Origin: Ga0074130 sp035492055
Lineage (GTDB): Bacteria; Pseudomonadota; Gammaproteobacteria; Burkholderiales; Rhodocyclaceae
Length of the DNA: 64,000 nt
Reading direction: 5' to 3'
NCBI GenBank assembly: GCA_035492055.1
Contig: DATJJR010000008.1
Location: forward strand, 1-64,000
The notes under the pieces were generated by a model that searched no databases, was not told the DNA's origin, and saw only the letters and a list, made by a program, of their open reading frames with translations. Position 1 is the stretch's first letter, and every line of letters begins with the position of its first letter. The translations under genes and the position numbers were made by a program. Positions 33,336 through 40,866 of this stretch are shown piece by piece.

Positions 33336-34577
33336 TTAAGCGGCTTTTTTCAATACGACCTTCGCAGGGTTGCTTGAGAAATAATCCATTGCGGCTTGCA
33401 CACCACTCCCAGCGAGCTTGATGCCACTAAGCTTCAGGCCCATTTCAACGCCGGACAGCGTAGCCAGCAAGGTGAGATCGTTACTGTCACCGAGATGGCC
33501 GATGCGGAACATGCGTCCCTTCAGCTTGCCCAGCCCCGTACCCAGCGACAGGTCGAATCGTTCGTAGATCTCACGGCGCACGGCATCAGCATCCACGCCC
33601 TCCGGCATGATCACACCCGTCAACACCGGCGAATACACCGCCGGGTCAGCACATTGGATCGGCAAACCCCACGCATTGACGGCAGATCGCACACCAGAAG
33701 CCCATCGTTCATGGCGCGCAAAAACCTTGTCGAGCCCTTCTTCGGCAATCATGTCGAGCGACTCGGACAAGCCGTAGAGCAGGTTCGTGTTCGGCGTATA
33801 GGGCCAGTAACCGTCCTTGTTCATTTCCACGATTTCGTCCCAGGCCCAGAACGAGCGCGGCAATTTGGCGCTTTTCATGGCCTCAAGCGCCCGTGGCGAA
33901 AGCGCATTGAAGCTGATGCCCGGCGGCAGCATCAAGCCTTTTTGCGAACCGCTGACGGCGACGTCCACACCCCATTCGTCGTGACGGAAATCTGCACTCG
34001 CCAGACCGGAAATCGTGTCGACCATCAGCAAGGCCGGATGTTTTGCTGCATCAATGGCCTTGCGAACCGCAGCGATATCGGATGTCACACCGGTCGACGT
34101 TTCGTTATGCACCACACACACGGCCTTGATCTGATGTTGCGTATCTTTGCACAAGCGTTCTTCGATCAACTCCGCCTGCACACCACGACGCCAGCTCGGT
34201 GCATGCGGCAGGTGCAAATCCTTGCCCTGCCACGCAACGAACTCGGTGGACAGCCCCAGGCGCGTGGCCATTTTTTGCCACAACGTTGCGAAATGGCCCG
34301 TTTCGTACATGAGGATGTGATCGCCCGGACTCATGGTGTTGGCCAGTGCGGCTTCCCACGCACCGGTCCCGGACGCAGGATAGATCACGACGGGGTGGCG
34401 GGTTTTAAAAATGTCCTTGATTCCCGCCAGCACCTTCAGGCCCAACGCGCCGAACTCAGGGCCGCGATGATCGATGGTCGGCAGACTCATGGCCCGCAGG
34501 ACGCGATCCGGCACCGGGCTGGGTCCGGGAATCTGCAGGAAATGGTGGCCTGTGGGATGGAAATCGAGTTTGACCAT
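33336..34577 (-). CDS. PLP aminotransferase, glyoxylate type (serine/alanine/aspartate-glyoxylate)
   Basis: Class V fold-type I aminotransferase of 413 residues. Landmarks are the N-terminal HFLQIPGPSPVPDRVLRAMS substrate loop, VHNETSTGVTSDI, MVDTISGLASADFRHDEWGVD and the PLP lysine in SGSQKGLMLPPG (about residue 208). Family members transaminate glyoxylate to glycine with serine, alanine or, in BhcA of the beta-hydroxyaspartate cycle, aspartate. First gene of the operon; the start has AGAGGAAA about 9 nt upstream. With the DSD1-type enzyme at the other end of the operon it suggests glyoxylate/glycine chemistry. Confidence 0.87.
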   Translation of the reverse strand: MVKLDFHPTGHHFLQIPGPSPVPDRVLRAMSLPTIDHRGPEFGALGLKVLAGIKDIFKTRHPVVIYPASGTGAWEAALANTMSPGDHILMYETGHFATLWQKMATRLGLSTEFVAWQGKDLHLPHAPSWRRGVQAELIEERLCKDTQHQIKAVCVVHNETSTGVTSDIAAVRKAIDAAKHPALLMVDTISGLASADFRHDEWGVDVAVSGSQKGLMLPPGISFNALSPRALEAMKSAKLPRSFWAWDEIVEMNKDGYWPYTPNTNLLYGLSESLDMIAEEGLDKVFARHERWASGVRSAVNAWGLPIQCADPAVYSPVLTGVIMPEGVDADAVRREIYERFDLSLGTGLGKLKGRMFRIGHLGDSNDLTLLATLSGVEMGLKLSGIKLAGSGVQAAMDYFSSNPAKVVLKKAA

Positions 34578-34645
34578 GGGCTGTTTCCTCTTGTCTGATG
34601 TCGCGGCACGCAGGTTCGCAACAGCGTTCAATTGCGACTTTTGAA

Positions 34646-34659
34646 TTTTGAATTCAAAA
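34646..34659. promoter_or_regulatory. Candidate GntR operator O1
   Basis: TTTTGAATTCAAAA, part of an 18-bp perfect palindrome AATTTTGAATTCAAAATT at 34644-34661. It shares the TTTTG-N4-CAAAA form with a second site at 34769-34782. Divergent location next to a GntR gene makes it the likely binding site for that regulator. Confidence 0.65.
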
Positions 34660-34661
34660 TT

Positions 34662-34690
34662 ACTCTACCAGAATAAAAAATGTGTGTGAA
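34662..34690 (-). promoter_or_regulatory. Promoter of the aminotransferase-tct-dsd1 operon
   Basis: Minus strand: -35 TTCACA at 34690-34685, 17-bp spacer, -10 TAGAGT at 34667-34662, giving a start near 34655. The start point falls inside the inverted repeat at 34646-34659, as expected for a repressed promoter. Confidence 0.55.
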
Positions 34691-34715
34691 TATTTTTTCA
34701 CTTTAAAATATGTAC

Positions 34716-34745
34716 TTAACAACAAAACATGGCTTCCTCTATAAT
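34716..34745 (+). promoter_or_regulatory. Promoter of the gntR gene
   Basis: Plus strand: -35 TTAACA at 34716-34721, 18-bp spacer, -10 TATAAT at 34740-34745 (perfect consensus). Transcription would start near 34752, giving a leader of only about 23 nt with no clear Shine-Dalgarno. Confidence 0.7.
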
Positions 34746-34768
34746 GGCCTCCATCCGCACACAATCCA

Positions 34769-34782
34769 TTTTGTATGCAAAA
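34769..34782. promoter_or_regulatory. Candidate GntR operator O2 over the gntR start codon
   Basis: TTTTGTATGCAAAA, same arms as O1. The ATG of gntR is inside it, so the regulator would block its own early transcription. The TTGTATGCAA core resembles sites reported for FCD-type GntR proteins. Confidence 0.62.
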
Positions 34783-35506
34783 TTCATCGAAAACCTTGAG
34801 TAATCCAGACGAGATTCAGTTCCCGGATACAGACGCACAACCCGCGTTGCCGAAGCTGGAACGCCAGCGCCTGCACGATACGGTGGTCGAGCACATCCGC
34901 AACTTCATTGTTGAAGGTGTACTTGCTGCGGGAATGAAACTCAACGAACGCGAGCTGTGCGAGACGCTGGGCATTTCCCGCACACCGCTGCGAGAAGCAT
35001 TGAAGGTATTGGCGGCCGAAGGACTGATCGACATTGAACCGAATCGTGGCGCCTCAGTGTCAAAGCTGTCCGGTACCGAAATTTGGGAAATGTTCGAGCT
35101 GATGAGCGGGCTGGAAGCCTTTTCTGGGGAACTGGCTTGCGAGCGCATCACGCCTGCGGAAATTGCCGTCATCAAATCGCTGCACTACGCGATGTTGGCA
35201 AGTCGCGAGAAAAATGATCTCTCGTCCTACTACCGCTACAACCAGGAAATCCATGACCGCATCAACGAGGCTGCGCGCAACACGGCACTGCGCCAAACCT
35301 ACACCTCGCTCAATCGTCGCCTCAAATCACTGCGTTTCCGTTCCAACTTCAACATCGAAAAATGGGACAAGGCGATTGCCGAACACGAGGAAATGCTGAA
35401 GGCACTCGATGCCCGTGACGGCAAACGCCTCTCGGCCATCCTGCGCGGTCATCTCATCGAGAAACGCGACGCCATCATGAAGCGCGAAACCGACGCCGCA
35501 AGCTGA
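34775..35506 (+). CDS. GntR-family transcriptional regulator, FCD subfamily
   Basis: A 243-residue regulator: an N-terminal extension, a winged helix-turn-helix at about residues 30-95 (LHDTVVEHIRNFIVEG, then ERELCETLGISRTPLREALK), and an all-helical FCD ligand domain (about 100-230) with the usual Asp/His metal and ligand positions (YNQEIHDRINEAA, AEHEEMLKALDARDG). FCD regulators bind small organic acids. Divergent from the operon and sharing operators with it, it most likely represses both units until the imported acid is present. Confidence 0.9.
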   Translation: MQNSSKTLSNPDEIQFPDTDAQPALPKLERQRLHDTVVEHIRNFIVEGVLAAGMKLNERELCETLGISRTPLREALKVLAAEGLIDIEPNRGASVSKLSGTEIWEMFELMSGLEAFSGELACERITPAEIAVIKSLHYAMLASREKNDLSSYYRYNQEIHDRINEAARNTALRQTYTSLNRRLKSLRFRSNFNIEKWDKAIAEHEEMLKALDARDGKRLSAILRGHLIEKRDAIMKRETDAAS

Positions 35507-35522
35507 TTACGCAACAGACCGA

Positions 35523-35567
35523 CAAACAAAAACGCCCGACGAGAATTCAGTCGGGCGTTTTTGTTTG
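35523..35567. terminator. Bidirectional terminator between gntR and ssb
   Basis: An 18-bp perfect stem, arms CAAACAAAAACGCCCGAC and its complement, with a 9-nt loop. T-runs follow on both strands, so it serves the convergent gntR and ssb. Confidence 0.93.
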
Positions 35568-35587
35568 CTGCATTAACCGAGGATGTC

Positions 35588-36079
35588 CTAGAACGGAATG
35601 TCGTCCTCGAAGTCACCCATATTGCTGTTGCCGGCAGGCTTCTTCGGGGCGCTGCCGCTGCCATAAGACGAACTGCCACTTGATGAAGCGTTGCTAGCAC
35701 CGCCATAGCTGCCACCACCTTCGCGTGGCGAATCACCCATGCCTTCGCGGCGGCCAAGCATTTGCATTTCGGTTGCTTCAATTTCAGTCGTGTAGCGCTC
35801 CTGGCCTTCCTTGTCTTGCCACTTGCGGGTACGAATGCGGCCTTCGATATAGACCGGCGTGCCTTTCTTCAGGTATTGACCGGCGATCTCGGCCAGACGG
35901 CGATAGAAGACCACGCGATGCCACTCGGTGATTTCCTTCTTTTCGCCGCTGCTCTTGTCTTTCCAGCTTTCCGTAGTGGCCAGGCGGACGTTGCAGACAG
36001 CGTCGCCGTTGGGCATGTAACGCGACTCCGGGTCCGCGCCAAGATTGCCGACAAGAATCACTTTGTTGACCGAAGCCAT
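35588..36079 (-). CDS. ssb: Single-stranded DNA-binding protein
   Basis: Replication and repair SSB of 163 residues: OB fold at about 1-110 (MASVNKVILVGNLGADPESR, TEWHRVVFYRRLAEIA), a Gly/Ser-rich linker, and the acidic tip DFEDDIPF that docks partner proteins. Its ATG follows the MFS stop after a single base, so the two are co-transcribed. Confidence 0.97.
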   Translation of the reverse strand: MASVNKVILVGNLGADPESRYMPNGDAVCNVRLATTESWKDKSSGEKKEITEWHRVVFYRRLAEIAGQYLKKGTPVYIEGRIRTRKWQDKEGQERYTTEIEATEMQMLGRREGMGDSPREGGGSYGGASNASSSGSSSYGSGSAPKKPAGNSNMGDFEDDIPF

Positions 36080-36080
36080 T

Positions 36081-37466
36081 TCAACTCCCTCGTTGTGTCA
36101 TGAGTACACGAGCGGTTTCTTCATCCCACCCGCTGATTTTTACTTTCAGGCACGCAACCCCTTCCTCCGGGATCACCATTGCTTCTGTTACGCCAGCCAC
36201 ACCCGACAAGTCCGCCGATAAACGTTGCGCAGCAACAGCATCCAGTGGCTCAACATGGAACAGCAGCGTGCGAACCGCTGGTGGCGTCTGCATCGAAATT
36301 GCCAGTAGCAACCACGCAGCCGCAAGACCAGCCGAGAACACGAAGACTGCACCAGAACCGACGTGCTGCGACAGGAAACCGCCGAGCGCCCCCCCCAGAA
36401 ACAAGCCCAAAAACTGGAAGCTATTGTAAACGCCAATTGCCGTGCCTTTGCTGCCTGCCGGCGCGATCTTCGATACCAAGGATGGCAATGTCGCTTCAAG
36501 GAGATTGAAAGCGAGAAAGAACATGAATAATGTCGCCAGCACACCTGCCCAAACATTCACGAACACAGCCAGCAGCAGCAACGACAAAAACAACAGCGCA
36601 ACGGCGCTGCAAAAAACAGGTTTCATCTTGCCGCGCGTTTCCGCCACGATGATCGCCGGTACTACGGCAGCGAACGAGATGCCGAGAATAGGCAGATACA
36701 CTTTCCAATGCTCTGCGCCGGGCAAGCCGCCGACATTGACGAGCAGGAAAGGTACGACCACGAACAGGCCGCGCATGGCCGCATGCAGGCTGAAGATGCC
36801 GAAGTTAAGGCGTTGCAATTCGACATTCTTCAAGACCACGCCGATCTGGCCTGGAATCGTGCCGGCGTCGGCATGCATTCGGCTGATGGCAGGGGTCGGC
36901 ACAACGAAGCGCACCACGGCCATGGCGGCAATGGCCAGGACGCCCGTCAACGCAAAAATGCCCGATACGCCGACCCATTGCTGCAATGCCGGGCCCATCA
37001 CCATCGATGCGCCAAACGTCAAACCAATGCTCATGCCAATCACGGCCATGCTTTTGGAGCGATTTTCCTCGCGCGTCAAATCCGCAATGAGGGCCATCAC
37101 CGCTGATGAGATTGCCCCTGTACCTTGAATCAAGCGGCCGAGAATGACCCCATAAATACCATCTGCGCCAGCCGCCACAAAGCTGCCCAAGGCAAACATG
37201 AACAAGCCGGCATAGATCACACGCTTGCGACCAATACGGTCAGACAGCAAGCCCATGGGGATTTGCAGACACGCCTGAGCCAGGCCGTCGATACCCAGCG
37301 CGATGCCGATCAATACAGGCGTCGCCCCGCCGGAAAGGCTTTTGGCATGCAGCGCCAGGACCGGCAGAATGGAAAACATGCCGAACATGCGCAACGCAAA
37401 TACCAGCGCCAACGCCAGCGTGGTACGCGTTTCGGTGGGAGACATTCTGACGGCGGCAGTAGACAT
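36081..37466 (-). CDS. MFS transporter, YajR-like
   Basis: A 461-residue major facilitator with 12 predicted helices (to about residue 390) and the motif-A loop GLLSDRIGRKRVIYAG, plus a C-terminal soluble domain of about 65 residues (about 395-461; EPLDAVAAQRLSADLSGVAG) like the ferredoxin-fold YAM domain of YajR. Substrate unknown. It sits between ssb and divergent uvrA, an order common in betaproteobacteria, and probably drives ssb expression. Confidence 0.87.
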   Translation of the reverse strand: MSTAAVRMSPTETRTTLALALVFALRMFGMFSILPVLALHAKSLSGGATPVLIGIALGIDGLAQACLQIPMGLLSDRIGRKRVIYAGLFMFALGSFVAAGADGIYGVILGRLIQGTGAISSAVMALIADLTREENRSKSMAVIGMSIGLTFGASMVMGPALQQWVGVSGIFALTGVLAIAAMAVVRFVVPTPAISRMHADAGTIPGQIGVVLKNVELQRLNFGIFSLHAAMRGLFVVVPFLLVNVGGLPGAEHWKVYLPILGISFAAVVPAIIVAETRGKMKPVFCSAVALLFLSLLLLAVFVNVWAGVLATLFMFFLAFNLLEATLPSLVSKIAPAGSKGTAIGVYNSFQFLGLFLGGALGGFLSQHVGSGAVFVFSAGLAAAWLLLAISMQTPPAVRTLLFHVEPLDAVAAQRLSADLSGVAGVTEAMVIPEEGVACLKVKISGWDEETARVLMTQRGS

Positions 37467-37547
37467 GCCTGTGAGCTGTAAAGAAAAGCCGGTATATTAG
37501 CCGGTTCTCCCGCAGCGGTAAGTCGTAGCAAAGTACAGATAGAGAAA

Positions 37548-40403
37548 ATGGACTCGATCAAGATACGCGGTGCGCGCACGCACAATCTCAAGAACGTCAG
37601 CCTGGACCTGCCTCGCAACCAGTTGACAGTCATCACCGGTCTGTCAGGCTCAGGCAAGTCATCGCTGGCCTTCGACACGCTCTATGCCGAGGGCCAGCGA
37701 CGTTACGTTGAATCGCTGTCGGCTTATGCGCGTCAGTTTCTGCAGATGATGGAAAAGCCTGATGTCGACTTGATTGAAGGCTTGTCGCCGGCAATCTCCA
37801 TCGAACAGAAGGCCACCAGCCACAATCCGCGCTCGACCGTTGGCACCGTCACCGAAATTCACGACTACCTGCGCCTGCTCTACGCCCGCGCCGGTACGCC
37901 GCACTGCCCCGATCACGGCCAGCCGCTCGCCGCCATGAGCGTGGCGCAAATGGTCGACCATGTGCTCGCGCTGCCTGAAGACACCAAGCTGATGATCCTC
38001 GCGCCGGTCGTCTCCGGCCGAAAGGGTGAGCAACTCGATCTTTTCACCGAGCTTCGTGCACAAGGTTTCGTACGTCTGCGCATCGACGGTGAAGTCCATG
38101 AAATCGATGCTTTGCCAAAGCTGACCAAGAGCCAGAAACATAGCGTGGATGTCGTCGTCGATCGCCTCAAAGTGCGTGCCGACCAGCGCCAACGACTCGC
38201 GGAATCCCTCGAAACGGCGCTCACGCATGCCGAAGGCCGCGCTATCGCACTCGAAATGGACAGTGGCACGGAACATTTGTTCTCGTCCAAGTTCGCCTGC
38301 CCGATCTGCAGTTATTCGCTGCCCGAACTTGAGCCGCGCCTGTTTTCCTTCAATAACCCGATGGGCGCCTGTCCGGAATGCGATGGCCTCGGCCAGATCC
38401 AGTTTTTCGATCCGTCACGTGTAGTCGCGTATCCGCACCTTTCCCTCGCTGCCGGTGCAATCAAGGGTTGGGACCGCCGCAATCAGTTTTACTTCCAGAT
38501 GATCGAGAGCCTGGCGGCACACTACGAATTTGACGTCGGCACGCCATTCGAGGATTTGCCAGCCGTGGCACAGGAGGTCGTACTCAACGGTTCGGGCAAG
38601 GAACAAATTCGCTTCGCCTATCTGAACGAGCGCGGTAATCGCGTGACCAAGACGCATACGTTCGAAGGCATTGTGCACAGCCTCGAGCGTCGCTACAAGG
38701 AAACCGACTCGATCGCCGTGCGCGAGGAGTTGTCAAAATACCTCAATAACAAGTCGTGTCCGGCCTGTGAAGGCACACGCCTGCGTCGCGAAGCACGTCA
38801 CGTGCATATCGGCGACAAGAATATTTCCAGCATCAGCCGACTGTCGCTGGCGAACACGCGCGACTTTTTCAATCAGCTCACCCTCGAAGGCAATCGCGCG
38901 CAGGTGGCCGACAAAATCGTCAAGGAAATTACCAGTCGACTGTCGTTCCTCATTAACGTCGGCCTCGACTATCTCTCACTTGATCGTTCGGCCGAAACGC
39001 TGTCCGGCGGCGAAGCGCAGCGCATTCGCCTTGCTTCGCAGATTGGTTCCGGCCTCACCGGCGTGATGTATGTGCTCGACGAACCGTCCATTGGCCTGCA
39101 TCAGCGCGACAACACGCGACTGCTCGAAACACTGACGCGCCTGCGCGACCTGGGTAATACCGTCATCGTCGTCGAACATGATCAGGAAGCCATTGAAACG
39201 GCCGACTACGTCGTCGATATCGGCCCCGGTGCGGGTGAACACGGCGGCCAGATCATGTCGCACGGCACACCGGCCGAAGTCACCGCCGATCCGAATTCGT
39301 TGACGGGCGCTTATCTCTCCGGTCGTCGCAGCATTGCCGTACCGAAAAAGCGCACCAAGGCCGATGCGGAACGCCAGCTGATCATCCACAACGCGCGCGG
39401 CAACAACCTCAAGCAGGTGAACATGAGCCTGCCGGTCGGCCTACTGACATGCATCACAGGTGTGTCCGGTTCGGGCAAGTCGACGCTAATCAACGACACG
39501 CTGTACGCGGCGGCCGCACGTCACCTCTACGGCTCGTCCGCAGAACCGGCGGCGCACGACGCCATTCTCGGCCTTGAGTATTTCGACAAGGTCATCAACG
39601 TCGACCAATCACCGATCGGCCGCACACCACGTTCGAACCCTGCCACTTACACCGGTGTGCTAACGCCGATCCGCGAGCTGTATGCAGGCGTACCGCAAGC
39701 GCGCGAACGCGGTTACGGCCCAGGTCGTTTCAGCTTCAACGTGAAAGGCGGGCGTTGCGAAGCGTGCCAGGGCGACGGCATGATCAAGGTCGAAATGCAC
39801 TTCTTGCCGGATATCTTCGTGCCTTGCGACGTCTGCCATGGCAAACGCTACAACCGTGAAACGCTCGAGATCCGATACAAGGGCAAGACCATTCATGAAG
39901 TCTTGCAGATGACCGTTGAGCACGCGCGTGAATTCTTCGACGCAGTTCCCGTCATCGCGAAGAAGCTGCAAACGCTGGTGGATGTCGGTCTGTCCTACAT
40001 CACGCTCGGCCAGTCAGCGACAACGCTGTCCGGCGGCGAAGCGCAGCGTGTGAAACTGGCCCTCGAGCTGTCGAAGCGCGACACAGGCCGTACGCTCTAC
40101 ATTCTCGACGAGCCGACGACCGGCCTGCATTTCCAGGACATCGAAATGCTGCTCAAAGTACTGCATCGGCTGCGCGACGACGGCAATACCGTGGTCGTCA
40201 TTGAACACAATCTTGACGTCATCAAGACAGCCGACTGGCTCGTCGATCTTGGCCCTGAAGGTGGCGATGGCGGCGGACGCATCATCGCCACAGGAACGCC
40301 CGAAGATGTGGCTGCGAGCACCTTGTCGCATACTGGTCGTTATCTGGCCAAAGTGTTGGCGCAACAGCCGTTGAGCAAGAAAACCCCAAGGAAACAGGTT
40401 TGA
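37548..40403 (+). CDS. uvrA: Excinuclease ABC subunit A
   Basis: Damage-recognition ATPase of nucleotide excision repair. The 951-residue protein has two ABC modules with P-loops GLSGSGKSSLAFDT (about 32) and GVSGSGKSTLIND (about 640), two signature blocks LSGGEAQRIRLASQ and LSGGEAQRVKLALE, and the zinc modules (CPICSY...CPECDG and CEACQGDG...CDVCHGKRYN). The 81-bp upstream region contains no obvious LexA box, although a TATATT -10-like hexamer lies about 55 bp upstream. Confidence 0.98.
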   Translation: MDSIKIRGARTHNLKNVSLDLPRNQLTVITGLSGSGKSSLAFDTLYAEGQRRYVESLSAYARQFLQMMEKPDVDLIEGLSPAISIEQKATSHNPRSTVGTVTEIHDYLRLLYARAGTPHCPDHGQPLAAMSVAQMVDHVLALPEDTKLMILAPVVSGRKGEQLDLFTELRAQGFVRLRIDGEVHEIDALPKLTKSQKHSVDVVVDRLKVRADQRQRLAESLETALTHAEGRAIALEMDSGTEHLFSSKFACPICSYSLPELEPRLFSFNNPMGACPECDGLGQIQFFDPSRVVAYPHLSLAAGAIKGWDRRNQFYFQMIESLAAHYEFDVGTPFEDLPAVAQEVVLNGSGKEQIRFAYLNERGNRVTKTHTFEGIVHSLERRYKETDSIAVREELSKYLNNKSCPACEGTRLRREARHVHIGDKNISSISRLSLANTRDFFNQLTLEGNRAQVADKIVKEITSRLSFLINVGLDYLSLDRSAETLSGGEAQRIRLASQIGSGLTGVMYVLDEPSIGLHQRDNTRLLETLTRLRDLGNTVIVVEHDQEAIETADYVVDIGPGAGEHGGQIMSHGTPAEVTADPNSLTGAYLSGRRSIAVPKKRTKADAERQLIIHNARGNNLKQVNMSLPVGLLTCITGVSGSGKSTLINDTLYAAAARHLYGSSAEPAAHDAILGLEYFDKVINVDQSPIGRTPRSNPATYTGVLTPIRELYAGVPQARERGYGPGRFSFNVKGGRCEACQGDGMIKVEMHFLPDIFVPCDVCHGKRYNRETLEIRYKGKTIHEVLQMTVEHAREFFDAVPVIAKKLQTLVDVGLSYITLGQSATTLSGGEAQRVKLALELSKRDTGRTLYILDEPTTGLHFQDIEMLLKVLHRLRDDGNTVVVIEHNLDVIKTADWLVDLGPEGGDGGGRIIATGTPEDVAASTLSHTGRYLAKVLAQQPLSKKTPRKQV

Positions 40404-40408
40404 AGAAA

Positions 40409-40446
40409 CCCGTGCGGATCGTGATGCTCGCAACAATCCGCGCGGG
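40409..40446 (-). terminator. Terminator between uvrA and the receiver gene
   Basis: Arms at 40409-40419 and 40436-40446 pair over 11 bp (one G-T), with a 16-nt loop. On the minus strand the stem is followed by TTTCTTC, so it best serves the signalling operon; it may also stop uvrA transcripts. Confidence 0.65.
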
Positions 40447-40466
40447 AAAAAGGTTGCGCCCGCGGG

Positions 40467-40865
40467 CTAAGAGACGAGGTGATTGCCGATGCGTTCCAGC
40501 ACGGTGACAGGGTCAACCGGCTTGGAAATATAGTCGATTGCACCGAGCGCAAAACCGCGCTTCTCGTCTTCGATTGAGTCCAGCGTCGTAATGAATACCA
40601 CCGGGATATCCCGCGTCTGCGTGCTTGCCTTCAGCTCGCGACACACCGCATAGCCGTCCATGTCCGGCATCATGATATCGAGCAGAATCAGTGCCGGTGG
40701 TGCGTCGGATGTCGCGATGCGCAGGCCGCGCCGACCATTGTTGGCCACTTTGACCTCGTAGTGTTCGCACAATAATTCACTCATCAAGGAAAGATTGTCC
40801 GGCGTGTCATCGATGACCAGCACAATGGGTTTCTTTGCTGCACCGAGCGTACCTTCCACCACCAT
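40467..40865 (-). CDS. Stand-alone response regulator receiver domain
   Basis: A 132-residue CheY-like protein with no output domain: acidic pocket VLVIDDTPDNL, phospho-acceptor Asp in LILLDIMMPDMDG, conserved Thr in VFITTLD and Lys in ISKPVDP. Its ATG is one base past the stop of the hybrid kinase, with AAAGGAGC upstream, so it is made together with that kinase and is its likely phosphorelay partner. Downstream partner unknown. Confidence 0.88.
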   Translation of the reverse strand: MVVEGTLGAAKKPIVLVIDDTPDNLSLMSELLCEHYEVKVANNGRRGLRIATSDAPPALILLDIMMPDMDGYAVCRELKASTQTRDIPVVFITTLDSIEDEKRGFALGAIDYISKPVDPVTVLERIGNHLVS

Positions 40866-40866
40866 T

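Noticed and set aside
37467..37547. LexA/SOS box upstream of uvrA
   Set aside because: I looked for CTGT-N8-ACAG and close variants. The spacer has CTGTGAGCTGTAAAG and a repeated AGCCGG but no proper dyad.
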